DNA of 30,306 bases from Flavobacteriaceae bacterium UBA7446 (GCA_002478685.1 DLPY01000056.1:1-30306); one strand, 5' to 3'; counted from the stretch's first letter, positions 1 through 7,946 are shown. A program made the numbers and translations. The notes: generated from the sequence alone by a model not told the origin.

Positions 1-73
1 GGTAATGCTGCCAAGGAATTTTGTTTCACTTAAAACCATTGTAAATAATACCCCTTTATTTGCCTTAACGCAA

Positions 74-2281
74 ATGAAAACCATTATTGCATTATTGCTT
101 GTCGGCAGCCTGATGGCGCAGCAAGCCAAATCAGACATAGATACATTAACTGTCAATCCCGTTGCTTTAGAATCGGTTACGGTTAGCGCCCTTAGGGCGA
201 AAGAAAATATGCCTATGGCGTTTACCAACATTTCCAAAAAGGAACTTGAAAAACAAAACGTTGGGAAAGACCTTCCATTTTTATTGCGGTTTCTGCCTAA
301 CGTGGTTACTACAAGCGATGCAGGAGCGGGCGTTGGCTATACTGGAATTCGCGTTCGAGGTAGCGATGCCACTAGAGTAAATGTAACCATTAATGGAATT
401 GCCCTTAACGATGCCGAATCGCATGGTACTTTTTGGGTTAACCTTTCCGATTTTGCATCGTCTGTAGAGAATCTGCAAGTGCAACGCGGTGTCGGAACAT
501 CTACTAACGGTGCTGCTGCTTTTGGGGCAAGTATTAATCTGGAAACTGCTAAGGCATCGGAAAAATCGTACGCACAACTTGCCTCTAGTGCGGGGAGTTT
601 TGACACTTTTAAAAACACGATTAAATTTTCTACAGGAATTTCTGAAAAGGGCTTTGAGTTTAGCGGACGATTGTCGAACATTTCCTCGGATGGCTATATT
701 GACCGCGCTTCGTCTCAGCTTAAAGGATATTTTCTGCAAGGGACATATACTGCTGCAAACACTACAATTAAGGCGTTAACTTTCGGGGGTCATGAGCGCA
801 CCTATCAAGCGTGGTACGGAATAGATCCAGCTACACTAAAATCCAATAGAACCTATAACCCTGCTGGCGAGCAATACGATGATTCAGGGAATTTGCAAGG
901 GTATTACGATGACCAAGTAGATAACTACAGACAAGACCATACGCAATTGCACATTGAACAACGATTGTCCAATAACGCCAGGCTTTCTTTGGGGCTAAAT
1001 TACACACACGGACAAGGCTATTATGAGGAGTTTTATGATTTGTGGTACGACCAAAATATTAGCTTTAGCGGCGACACGTCCTATAGCTACTTAAAATTAC
1101 CTCCGTTTAGTATTAACGGACAAGCCATCACTGAAACTGAGAATGCGGTTCGCAAATGGCTGGATAACAACTTTTATGTGGCAAATTTGATGTACCACTA
1201 CAGCAATGGCAAACATAACATAAGCGCCGGCGCATATTACAGTGTTTATAATGGAGCGCATTTTGGTGAATTGCTTTGGGCATCAACAGCCAATGTAAAC
1301 CCAAAACACCGCTTTTATGAAAACCTAGGAAAGAAAAAAGATGGAAATATTTTCACGAAATGGGATCTTTCTTTAAACGACAACTGGAACCTTTATGCCG
1401 ATGTACAAGTGCGTTGGATTGATTATTCGGTAGCAGGAGAAGTTGCAGGACCTGAGACATTTACTGTTAATGACGCACATACTTTTTTTAATCCTAAAGC
1501 AGGGGTGGTGTATAAAGTCAACGCAGGACATCAGTTTTATGCGTCCTATGCAAAAGCGCATAAAGAACCCAACCGAACCGACTATGAAAACGGAAACCCT
1601 GCACCAGAAATATTAAATGATTTTGAATTAGGTTGGCGTTGGAAGACAAAAGCGGCGTATGTAAATGCAAACCTATACTATATGGGCTATAAAAACCAGT
1701 TGGTATTGACTGGTGCCATTGACGATGTTGGCGCGCCTATTCGTGAAAATTCAGGAGACAGTTTCCGTCAAGGAATCGAAGTTGATGCTGGCTGGGCATT
1801 TGCACCTAATTGGAATTGGCAAGCCAATGTGTCTTGGAGTAAAAACCGAAATAAGGATAAATATTTTGAGCGCAATGGATCTTTACAATCCTTAGGCAAT
1901 ACGCATTTGTCGTACTCTCCTTCAGTAATTGCTTCCGAACAGTTGACGTATGCGCTTAAGACATGGTCTATTTCGCTTGTAAGCAAATTTGTAGGAGAGC
2001 AATATATGGGCAATATTGACGCAGAATTATCCAAATTGGAAAGCTATTTTATTAATGATATTCAGTTTCAAGCGTTTATTTTAAACAAGTCTAACGCACC
2101 GCGATTGGACGTAAATGTTCATGTCTACAACATTTTTGATAAATTGTTTAGCTCAAATGGGTATTTCTATACCTATGATGACGATTGGAGTTCACCAACC
2201 GCAATTACAACGATTGAAGGCGTAGGTTATTATCCACAAGCGGGACGTCATATAATGGCAGGACTTACACTTCGCTTTTAA
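74..2281 (+). CDS. TonB-dependent outer-membrane receptor
   Basis: Outer-membrane beta-barrel that imports a ligand (often a metal chelate, cofactor or oligomer) using TonB energy; the substrate cannot be read from sequence. I chose the ATG at 74, not the upstream in-frame ATG at 5, because it opens a clean signal peptide (MKTIIALLLVGSLMAQ) and gives 735 residues. A TonB-box-like segment (LESVTVSAL, about residues 32-40) comes next. The plug domain follows with typical blocks (IRVRGSDATRVNVTINGI; VENLQVQRGVGTS), then a long barrel rich in aromatic beta-strands ending in the terminal-Phe strand GLTLRF. There is no N-terminal carboxypeptidase-like domain and no SusD partner nearby, so it is not a standard SusC. 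Its stop codon interleaves with that of the convergent lipoprotein gene within TTAA. The family is secure, the ligand unknown. Confidence 0.93.
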   Translation: MKTIIALLLVGSLMAQQAKSDIDTLTVNPVALESVTVSALRAKENMPMAFTNISKKELEKQNVGKDLPFLLRFLPNVVTTSDAGAGVGYTGIRVRGSDATRVNVTINGIALNDAESHGTFWVNLSDFASSVENLQVQRGVGTSTNGAAAFGASINLETAKASEKSYAQLASSAGSFDTFKNTIKFSTGISEKGFEFSGRLSNISSDGYIDRASSQLKGYFLQGTYTAANTTIKALTFGGHERTYQAWYGIDPATLKSNRTYNPAGEQYDDSGNLQGYYDDQVDNYRQDHTQLHIEQRLSNNARLSLGLNYTHGQGYYEEFYDLWYDQNISFSGDTSYSYLKLPPFSINGQAITETENAVRKWLDNNFYVANLMYHYSNGKHNISAGAYYSVYNGAHFGELLWASTANVNPKHRFYENLGKKKDGNIFTKWDLSLNDNWNLYADVQVRWIDYSVAGEVAGPETFTVNDAHTFFNPKAGVVYKVNAGHQFYASYAKAHKEPNRTDYENGNPAPEILNDFELGWRWKTKAAYVNANLYYMGYKNQLVLTGAIDDVGAPIRENSGDSFRQGIEVDAGWAFAPNWNWQANVSWSKNRNKDKYFERNGSLQSLGNTHLSYSPSVIASEQLTYALKTWSISLVSKFVGEQYMGNIDAELSKLESYFINDIQFQAFILNKSNAPRLDVNVHVYNIFDKLFSSNGYFYTYDDDWSSPTAITTIEGVGYYPQAGRHIMAGLTLRF

Positions 2282-2691
2282 TTATAGATACGCACCAAAG
2301 TCCCATTTTGCTGGACTTTATAAAACAGCAGGCTATAGGTGGCCCCATCAATGAGGGGTTGCCCTGTAGCCAAACTGTACTTATAGTCTTCACAAGAGCA
2401 AGAGGCTGTAACCCCGTTAATTTGCAATGTAGAGCAACTATTTGGTGTATGATTAGGACAACTTGCTTCCCATGCCATGATGGTTCCTGAAAGATTAAAC
2501 AACAACAATCCTCTAATACCTCCATTTGCCCAATATAGGCTTCCGCCTTGATAATTCAGGTTATCAAAAGCGGGAAGTGCTAAATTGATGCTCTGGTCAA
2601 AGCGTGCTTCGTATAAATATGGATTGCGCTCTACGCTATTTTTGGTACAGCTTAGCAAAAATAAACACACTCCAAAAACAACATATTTCAT
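2278..2691 (-). CDS. Rieske-like lipoprotein with altered cluster ligands
   Basis: A 137-residue lipoprotein. The start at 2691 is chosen over a longer ORF because it gives a lipoprotein signal (MKYVVFGVCLFLLSC, lipidated Cys15). The mature part has the order of a small Rieske fold, with the segment CPNHTPNSC, a short strand region, then CSCEDYKYSLATGQPL, which resembles the second Rieske ligand loop (C-P-x-H-G-x-x-F-x-x-x-T-G). The usual CxH...CxxH pattern is not kept: the second His position is acidic and extra Cys residues are present. Similar proteins (Cys-rich, ending near 'VRIYN') occur beside greA in other Flavobacteriia as far as I recall. It could be an Fe-S protein with unusual ligands or a disulfide-stabilised relic fold. 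It is divergent from greA and probably periplasmic-facing. The function is unknown. Confidence 0.82.
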   Translation of the reverse strand: MKYVVFGVCLFLLSCTKNSVERNPYLYEARFDQSINLALPAFDNLNYQGGSLYWANGGIRGLLLFNLSGTIMAWEASCPNHTPNSCSTLQINGVTASCSCEDYKYSLATGQPLIDGATYSLLFYKVQQNGTLVRIYN

Positions 2692-2721
2692 GTCTATAAA
2701 ACGGAAGAAAAAGGAAAATTG

Positions 2722-2729
2722 TATATTTG
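2722..2729 (+). promoter_or_regulatory. greA promoter -7 box (TATATTTG)
   Basis: Exact match to the Bacteroidota primary-sigma -7 element TAnnTTTG. There is no clear TTG at -33. The start of transcription is predicted around 2733-2736, directly before the hairpin at 2737-2752 and about 40 bases before the greA ATG. Confidence 0.7.
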
Positions 2730-2736
2730 CACTCAT

Positions 2737-2760
2737 CCCTTAAACATAAGGGATTTTTTT
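2737..2760 (+). terminator. Terminator-like hairpin plus T7 in the greA leader
   Basis: Perfect 6-bp stem CCCTTA/TAAGGG around the loop AACA (2737-2752), then A and seven T (2754-2760). It has the layout of an intrinsic terminator but sits between the greA promoter and the greA start codon, so it could act as an attenuator, or as a 5' stem-loop that protects the message. The stem is short, and termination so close to the start is not certain. Confidence 0.5.
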
Positions 2761-2772
2761 AACTATACCCCA

Positions 2773-3246
2773 ATGAGTACAGTTTCATACTATACCGCCG
2801 AAGGGCTAAAGAAATTACGAGAGGAACTCAATCATCTAAAAGATGTTGAACGTCCGCATGCGTCACAGGCAATTGCCGAGGCGCGCGACAAGGGAGATTT
2901 GAGTGAAAACGCCGAGTACGATGCTGCTAAGGAGGCGCAGGGTATGTTGGAGATGAAAATTTCCAAGATGGAAGAAATCCTTGCCAATGCTCGTCTAATA
3001 GACGAATCACAGTTGGATATTTCTAAGGTGTTGGTATTGTCAAAAGTGCGCATCAAAAACCTTAACAACAACATGGAAATGAACTATACCCTTGTTGCTG
3101 AAAGCGAAGCCGATTTAAAATCGGGAAAAATTTCGGTGAGTTCTCCTATTGGTAAAGGACTTTTGGGCAAAGCTGTAGGCGAAGTCGCAGAAGTAACTGT
3201 TCCTAACGGCACACTTAAATTCGAAATTTTATCAATTGACCGCTGA
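2773..3246 (+). CDS. greA: Transcription elongation factor GreA
   Basis: Rescues backtracked RNA polymerase by stimulating cleavage of the nascent RNA 3' end. The 157-residue protein has the normal GreA length and both domains: an N-terminal coiled coil (about residues 8-75) with the catalytic tip GDLSENAEYD (acidic residues D42 and E45, equivalent to E. coli D41/E44), and a C-terminal FKBP-like globular domain with SPIGKGLLGK. The start MSTVSYYTAEG at 2773 is preferred over an upstream ATG at 2719, which would lie before the promoter box. It overlaps the next gene by one base (TGATG), so the HIT protein is translationally coupled. A terminator-like hairpin in its own leader suggests possible autoregulation. 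Confidence 0.97.
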   Translation: MSTVSYYTAEGLKKLREELNHLKDVERPHASQAIAEARDKGDLSENAEYDAAKEAQGMLEMKISKMEEILANARLIDESQLDISKVLVLSKVRIKNLNNNMEMNYTLVAESEADLKSGKISVSSPIGKGLLGKAVGEVAEVTVPNGTLKFEILSIDR

Positions 3247-3638
3247 TGGCGTCTATTTTTAGCCGAATTATTGCACGCGAACTTCCTGCCTATATTGTTG
3301 CGGAAGACGACAAGCATATTGCCTTTTTGGATATCAATCCCAATGCTTTTGGACATACGTTATGTGTTCCTAAAAAAGAAGTTGATAAACTTTTTGATTT
3401 GGACCAGCAGGCGTATTTGGATTTGATGCAGTTTAGTCATCGGGTGGCTGCTGCGCTAAAGCAAGTGGTTTCGTGTCAGCGGATTGGATTATCCGTAATT
3501 GGACTTGAAGTACCGCATGTTCATGTTCATTTAATTCCACTTAAAGAAATGGCAGACGCTACCTTTCAAAAAAAAGTTTCACCCTCAAAGGAGGAGATGA
3601 GTACCCTAACCGAAAAAATTAGTGCTGCTTTTGCCTAA
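3246..3638 (+). CDS. HIT-family nucleotide-binding hydrolase
   Basis: Histidine-triad protein of 130 residues, likely a purine nucleoside phosphoramidate or dinucleotide hydrolase of the Hint branch. It shows SIFSRIIARELPAYIVAEDD at the N terminus, the DINPNAFGHTLCVPK block, and the active-site triad HVHVH at residues 91-95 followed by LIPL. It starts on the ATG that overlaps the greA stop (TGATG) and forms a two-gene operon with it, an arrangement I associate with Bacteroidota. Its 3' end overlaps the convergent histidine kinase gene by 20 bases. Substrate and cellular role are not evident. Confidence 0.95.
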   Translation: MASIFSRIIARELPAYIVAEDDKHIAFLDINPNAFGHTLCVPKKEVDKLFDLDQQAYLDLMQFSHRVAAALKQVVSCQRIGLSVIGLEVPHVHVHLIPLKEMADATFQKKVSPSKEEMSTLTEKISAAFA

Positions 3639-4794
3639 GCGGTAGTTGAATCTCAAAAATTGATCCTTTTTCTGAGCTTTCTATAAGTCTTAGTTTACCT
3701 CCGTGGTATTGCTCTATAATTCGTTTTGCCAAAGATAAGCCAAGCCCCCAGCCTCTTTTTTTGGTGGTAACACCAGGTCTGAAAATAGCTTTCTGATTTT
3801 TTTTTGGAATACCGCTTCCCGTATCCCGAACCATAACCGTTGCAGTGTTTTCCCAAATTAAATCAATCGTGATTGACCCTTTTCCCCGGGTGGAATCTAT
3901 GCTGTTTTTGATTAAATTTTCCAGTACCCAAGCAATAAGTTCTGCATTGATTTCAACCAAATCTTCATGACCACTTTCGTTAACACGAAGCGTAATTCCT
4001 TTTGGCATTCGAATTTCCATATACGACACTAGGTCATAAACTATAGTGCTCAGCTTCATATCTGTTTTGTTTGGTAGTGAGCCAATTTTAGAAAACCGTG
4101 CACTAATCGTCTCCAAACGTTTAATATCGCTTTTTATTTGGGTTAGTATCTTCTTGTCTACATCGTGCTGCTCTAAAATGGTTAACCAGCCTAAAAGAGA
4201 AGAAATGGGTGTTCCCAACTGATGTGCCGTTTCTTTTGCCATTCCAGTCCATAGCCTATTGGAAATGACCTTTTGTGTACTATTATAATAGGCGACCACG
4301 ATACCCCCTAAAAATAGCACAATCAGATAAAAAGCAATGGGATAATAGCGTAATTGATTAATCAACTTAGAATTCCCGTAATACATTTTTTGGTGTAAGT
4401 TGTCACCGTAGATAATTTCTATAGGTGGATGAGTAGTGCTAAATTCTTGAATCAACTTCTCCACATACCCAACAGGGTCTTGCGCTAATTTCCGCTCATT
4501 TATATTATTTGAAAAGAGTAGATTTTTTTCGCTATCTACAACAATCATAGGAATGCTATTTTCGCCTGTCAGCACTTGGAATGTTAATGGATTAACAGCT
4601 TGATTAAGATCTGTGCTAGAGGCCAGGTCTTGTTGTGCTAAGCCCCAAAGCTCCATCTGTTGACGCTCATCTTGTTGAATACGTTGAATAAGTTTATTGG
4701 TGTTCCAAAGTGTAAACCCAACAAAGCAAAGGGCTAACACAAAGCCTGCCGTTCGGATGTTTCGTTGGCTTATGTAAGAGAAGTCAAACCCCAT
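3619..4794 (-). CDS. Orphan membrane sensor histidine kinase
   Basis: A 391-residue sensor kinase with one transmembrane helix at about 14-31, an extracytoplasmic sensor region of about 120 residues, a second helix at about 152-170, then HisKA and HATPase_c domains. The H box is MAKETAHQLGTPISSLLGW with phospho-acceptor His191; the N box (ENLIKNSIDS), the D box (RDTGSGIP) and a glycine-rich lid (GWGLGLSLAKRI) are intact. The H box reads HQLGTP instead of the usual HE-L-K/R-TP, so the acidic residue after the His is Gln. No HAMP domain is visible and no response regulator gene is adjacent. A run of nine A (coding strand, 3797-3805) lies in codons near the D box. It overlaps the HIT gene end by 20 bases. 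The signal is unknown. Confidence 0.92.
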   Translation of the reverse strand: MGFDFSYISQRNIRTAGFVLALCFVGFTLWNTNKLIQRIQQDERQQMELWGLAQQDLASSTDLNQAVNPLTFQVLTGENSIPMIVVDSEKNLLFSNNINERKLAQDPVGYVEKLIQEFSTTHPPIEIIYGDNLHQKMYYGNSKLINQLRYYPIAFYLIVLFLGGIVVAYYNSTQKVISNRLWTGMAKETAHQLGTPISSLLGWLTILEQHDVDKKILTQIKSDIKRLETISARFSKIGSLPNKTDMKLSTIVYDLVSYMEIRMPKGITLRVNESGHEDLVEINAELIAWVLENLIKNSIDSTRGKGSITIDLIWENTATVMVRDTGSGIPKKNQKAIFRPGVTTKKRGWGLGLSLAKRIIEQYHGGKLRLIESSEKGSIFEIQLPLRQKQH

Positions 4795-4822
4795 GTTTAC
4801 GAATATACTATATTTTCAATCG

Positions 4823-4851
4823 TTGCATTCGAAACAAATTGAGTAAATTTG
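4823..4851 (+). promoter_or_regulatory. Promoter of the DUF3127-aat operon
   Basis: TTG at 4823-4825, an 18-base spacer, and TAAATTTG at 4844-4851: an exact match to the Bacteroidota consensus (TTG, 17-23 bases, TAnnTTTG). The predicted start is about 4855, giving a leader of about 20 bases. Confidence 0.78.
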
Positions 4852-4873
4852 TATTAACATCATTAACCACCGC

Positions 4874-5242
4874 ATGGAAATTACTGGGAAAATAAAACAA
4901 ATAGACGACACCAAGGAGTACGGATCAAATGGCTTTCAAAAACGTGAATTGGTTATCACAACTGAAGAGCAATACCCACAACACCTTCTCGTTGAATTTG
5001 TGCAAGATAAGTGTTCACTTCTTAGTGCATATGCTGTTGGGCAACGTGTAAAAGTAGGGATAAACCTTCGTGGACGTGAGTGGCAAAGTCCGCAAGGTGA
5101 AATCAAATACTTTAATTCCATTCAAGGTTGGCGCATTGACGCTGTTGAGGCAACAACGCCACCTCCTCCTATTGCTGCACCGCCATTTGAAACCATGCCA
5201 GATGCACCTTCAGAAGAAGAGCCAGACGATTTGCCCTTCTAA
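4874..5242 (+). CDS. DUF3127 OB-fold protein with SSB-like acidic tail
   Basis: 122 residues, matching the Bacteroidota DUF3127 family, which is thought to adopt an OB-fold related to single-strand DNA-binding proteins. The N-terminal half (MEITGKIKQIDDTKEYGSNGFQKRELVITT) is the typical start, followed by strands up to about residue 95. A Pro-rich linker (TPPPPIAAPPFE) then leads to the acidic end SEEEPDDLPF. That end closely resembles the DDDIPF tip by which bacterial SSB recruits replication and repair proteins, so a DNA-associated role with partner recruitment is a reasonable inference, not shown. It has its own consensus promoter and lies 8 bases before aat. Confidence 0.88.
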   Translation: MEITGKIKQIDDTKEYGSNGFQKRELVITTEEQYPQHLLVEFVQDKCSLLSAYAVGQRVKVGINLRGREWQSPQGEIKYFNSIQGWRIDAVEATTPPPPIAAPPFETMPDAPSEEEPDDLPF

Positions 5243-5250
5243 ATAAAAGT

Positions 5251-5883
5251 ATGTATCACTTATCGGAAGAATTGCGTTTTCCTTCGCCTCATTTGGCCAC
5301 TAAAGAGGGAATTGTTGCTGTTGGTGGCGATTTGCGCCCCGAAAGAGTACTACTTGCATACCAAAAAGGCATTTTTCCTTGGTTTGAGCAAGATGAGTTT
5401 TTGATTTGGTGGAGTCCAGACCCTCGAATGGTGCTCTTTCCAGAACAACTTCGTATTTCAAAAAGTATGCGCAATTTTTTGCGCAAACACCCCTATGAAA
5501 TTACATTTAACAAAGCTTTTAATGGAGTTGTAAAATCCTGTGCGGGAGTAAAACGATTTGGTCAAACAGGCACTTGGATTACACCAGGACTTATGGAAGT
5601 TTACGGAGTTTTACATGAGCAAGGACACGCACACTCGGTAGAGGTTTGGGATGGCACTGAGCTTGTAGGGGGGCTTTACGGCATAGACATGGGCCAAGTG
5701 TTTTGTGGGGAGAGTATGTTTTCTCGCGCAAGCAATTCCAGCAAGTTGGCACTGATTTATCTCACTCGTGAACTAAAGAAAAATAAATACAAACTTATTG
5801 ATTGTCAGGTGCCTACAGCACATTTAGCAAGTATGGGCGCCACACCAATTTCTCGTAACGAATTTCTTAGTTATTTGGACTAA
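5251..5883 (+). CDS. aat: Leucyl/phenylalanyl-tRNA-protein transferase
   Basis: Transfers Leu or Phe from aminoacyl-tRNA to proteins with N-terminal Lys or Arg, marking them for ClpS/ClpAP (N-degron pathway). At 210 residues it is the usual size. It carries the family blocks FPSPHLATKEGIVAVGGDL, YQKGIFPWF, WWSPDPRMVLFP and, near the end, GIDMGQVFCGESMFSRASNSSK with IDCQVPTAHLASMG. It follows the DUF3127 gene by 8 bases and is presumably co-transcribed. The 3' end overlaps the convergent tag gene by 17 bases. Confidence 0.96.
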   Translation: MYHLSEELRFPSPHLATKEGIVAVGGDLRPERVLLAYQKGIFPWFEQDEFLIWWSPDPRMVLFPEQLRISKSMRNFLRKHPYEITFNKAFNGVVKSCAGVKRFGQTGTWITPGLMEVYGVLHEQGHAHSVEVWDGTELVGGLYGIDMGQVFCGESMFSRASNSSKLALIYLTRELKKNKYKLIDCQVPTAHLASMGATPISRNEFLSYLD

Positions 5884-6451
5884 GTGCAGCCACTTCGCGA
5901 TGCCTAAAGCAGTCAACCACGTGGTCGTTGACCATACCTACAGCTTGCATATGGGCATACATCGTAATTTTTCCAATGTATTTAAATCCACGGTTTTTGA
6001 GGTCGTTGCTCATTTGGACAGCTAAAGCCGTGGTTTGTGGAAGTTTATGTGTTTGTGAATAGCTGTTTTGAATGGGGATACCGTTTGTGTATGACCACAT
6101 AAAATTGCTAAAACTCCCCACTTCTTTCTGAATTTCGATAAATGCGCGTGCATTTGCAATTGCTCCTGTGATTTTACCTCTATTTCTAATGATTCCCTTA
6201 TTGAGGAGTAGTTTTTCTACGTCATAATCCGTTAACTTCGCTACACGTTGTATATCAAACCTGTGAAAGGCTTCACGAAAATGTTCGCGTTTTTTTAAAA
6301 CGGCCCACCAAGATAATCCTGCTTGAAAGGTTTCAAGCAAAAGCGCCTCAAAAAGCTTGTAGTCATCAAAAATGGGTACGCCCCATTCGTTATCGTGATA
6401 AGCGATATAAGTAGGATTTGCCAAACACCAATCGCAACGAAAAGGTTCCAT
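5867..6451 (-). CDS. tag: DNA-3-methyladenine glycosylase I
   Basis: Excises 3-methyladenine from alkylated DNA. The 194-residue protein aligns along its length with E. coli Tag. Visible zinc ligands are Cys6, His19 (in YHDNEWGVP), His177 and Cys181 (NDHVVDC), each shifted by two from E. coli C4/H17/H175/C179. The base-recognition Glu40 lies in LLETFQAGLSWW. It is the last gene of the ftsX-DUF3098-uppP-truB-tag run, only 2 bases after truB, so it is probably co-transcribed. The end overlaps aat by 17 bases on the other strand. Confidence 0.96.
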   Translation of the reverse strand: MEPFRCDWCLANPTYIAYHDNEWGVPIFDDYKLFEALLLETFQAGLSWWAVLKKREHFREAFHRFDIQRVAKLTDYDVEKLLLNKGIIRNRGKITGAIANARAFIEIQKEVGSFSNFMWSYTNGIPIQNSYSQTHKLPQTTALAVQMSNDLKNRGFKYIGKITMYAHMQAVGMVNDHVVDCFRHREVAALSPNN

Positions 6452-6453
6452 AA

Positions 6454-7161
6454 TTACGATTTTTCCTCTAAGCTATGCAAAAAGGCTTCAAGTGTCAAGC
6501 TATCGGTAAGATTGTAGTTTCCAATAGCTATTCTGCAAAGCGATGTTAAGTGTGCACCACAACCAAGGCTTTGCCCAAAATCGTGAGCCAATGAACGAAT
6601 ATAGGTGCCTTTGCTGCACGAAACGGAAAAGGCGACATCTGGTAAATTGATTTTGGTTAACTCAAAAGACGTAATCGTAATGTTTCGCAATGGAATTTCG
6701 GTGGTTTTCCCAGCTCTTGCAATAGTATAAAGTCGTTTCCCGTCTTTTTTTATGGCAGAATGCATGGGAGGTTTTTGTCGGATTTTCCCCAAAAAAGTGT
6801 TGCGTGTTTTCTCTAACAAGGCATTTGTGATTTGATCAATGGATTTTGGATTAGTTAAATCAGTTTCCAAATCATAAGATGGCGTAGTTGCGCCCAACCT
6901 AAACGTGCCAGAATAGGACTTGTCCATGCTCATAAATGGGTCAATTTGCTTGGTCATTTTCCCTGTGCAAATAAGCATTAGCCCTGTGGCAAGGGGGTCT
7001 AACGCTCCTGCATGTCCTACTTTTATTTTTTTGATTCCATAGGTTTTTCGAATCGCCCATCTAACTTTATTTACCAATTGAAAGGAAGTCCACTCAAGCG
7101 GTTTGTTTAAGAGTAAAAGTTGCCCTTGAAGGAATGCGTCTTTGGAGAAAACTACGTCCAT
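6454..7161 (-). CDS. truB: tRNA pseudouridine-55 synthase TruB
   Basis: Makes pseudouridine 55 in the T-loop of tRNAs. The hallmark motif HAGALDPLATG is at residues 50-60 with catalytic Asp55; KPPMHSAIKKDGKRLY and CSKGTYIRSLAHDFG are further family blocks. I use the ATG at 7161, giving 235 residues and a 10-base overlap with uppP. A longer start at 7197 would overlap uppP by 46 bases and add residues (MFGRWNHRIDYC) not expected in the family. The uppP-truB order is common in Bacteroidota. The protein seems to lack a long C-terminal PUA-type extension. Confidence 0.95.
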   Translation of the reverse strand: MDVVFSKDAFLQGQLLLLNKPLEWTSFQLVNKVRWAIRKTYGIKKIKVGHAGALDPLATGLMLICTGKMTKQIDPFMSMDKSYSGTFRLGATTPSYDLETDLTNPKSIDQITNALLEKTRNTFLGKIRQKPPMHSAIKKDGKRLYTIARAGKTTEIPLRNITITSFELTKINLPDVAFSVSCSKGTYIRSLAHDFGQSLGCGAHLTSLCRIAIGNYNLTDSLTLEAFLHSLEEKS

Positions 7162-7946
7162 GCAATAATCGATGCGATGATTCCAACGACCAAACAATAG
7201 GCCCCAAAGTAGCTTAGTTTACTTCGTTTCACAAGGGCAATCATCCATGTACATGCCAAAACACCAGACAGTAAAGCAGCAACAAAACCAGTCAGCAACG
7301 GTAATACATTAACAGTTCCAAAAACGGATGCCCCATTGTCAAGTAGGGTTTTTGTCATACTTCCTAATATGAGCGGAATCACCATCAAAAATGAAAAACG
7401 GGCAGCTTCGGGACGCGTTGCACCAATAAGAAGTGCCGTGGCAATGGTGGCGCCACTTCTGGAAATTCCAGGCAGTATGGCTACGGCTTGGGCTATACCT
7501 ATAATTAAAGCAGTTTTGTAGTCAATAGATTGTTGTTTTTCATTTGCTCCATCAGTAAAAAATAGGAGTAGAGCAGTTATACAAAGCATAGCGCCCACCA
7601 GTGCTAAATTTGACCCAAAAAGCGCTGTGATTTCTTCTTCAAAAAATAATCCAACCGCCACAGCTGGTAGCATAGAAAGCACGATTTTCCCAACGTAATG
7701 CCGCGCATTGGTATTGTTTTTTTGAAAAATGCCATGAATAAGTTCGAAGATATCTTTTCTAAAGACAATTATTGTAGCGAGGGCTGTTGCTGCATGTACC
7801 AAAATGGTAAATAGTAGGTTTTCTTCTGGAAGTGTTTCACCCCCCAAAAGCGCTGTAAAAAGTGTCAAATGTCCGCTAGAGGACACAGGTAGAAACTCCG
7901 TTAGTCCTTGAACTAAACCCAATAAAAGTGCTTCCCAAAAACTCAT
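7152..7946 (-). CDS. uppP: Undecaprenyl-diphosphate phosphatase
   Basis: Membrane phosphatase (BacA family) that recycles undecaprenyl diphosphate to the monophosphate carrier for peptidoglycan and O-antigen synthesis. At 264 residues it is normal length and highly hydrophobic, with about eight helices. Both active-site segments are present: QGLTEFLPVSSSGHL (residues 13-27, with Glu17) and PGISRSG (159-165). Its ATG overlaps the stop of the DUF3098 gene by 4 bases, indicating translational coupling in the ftsX-DUF3098-uppP-truB-tag unit. Confidence 0.97.
   Translation of the reverse strand: MSFWEALLLGLVQGLTEFLPVSSSGHLTLFTALLGGETLPEENLLFTILVHAATALATIIVFRKDIFELIHGIFQKNNTNARHYVGKIVLSMLPAVAVGLFFEEEITALFGSNLALVGAMLCITALLLFFTDGANEKQQSIDYKTALIIGIAQAVAILPGISRSGATIATALLIGATRPEAARFSFLMVIPLILGSMTKTLLDNGASVFGTVNVLPLLTGFVAALLSGVLACTWMIALVKRSKLSYFGAYCLVVGIIASIIAWT

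Noticed and set aside
5..73. N-terminal extension of the TonB receptor
   Set aside because: Starting at the downstream ATG gives a proper signal peptide; the extra 23 residues would mask it.
281..739. Long minus-strand reading frame inside the TonB receptor gene
   Set aside because: It is antisense to a well-conserved plug domain, Cys/Arg/Ser-rich without domain features, and has no promoter or start context.
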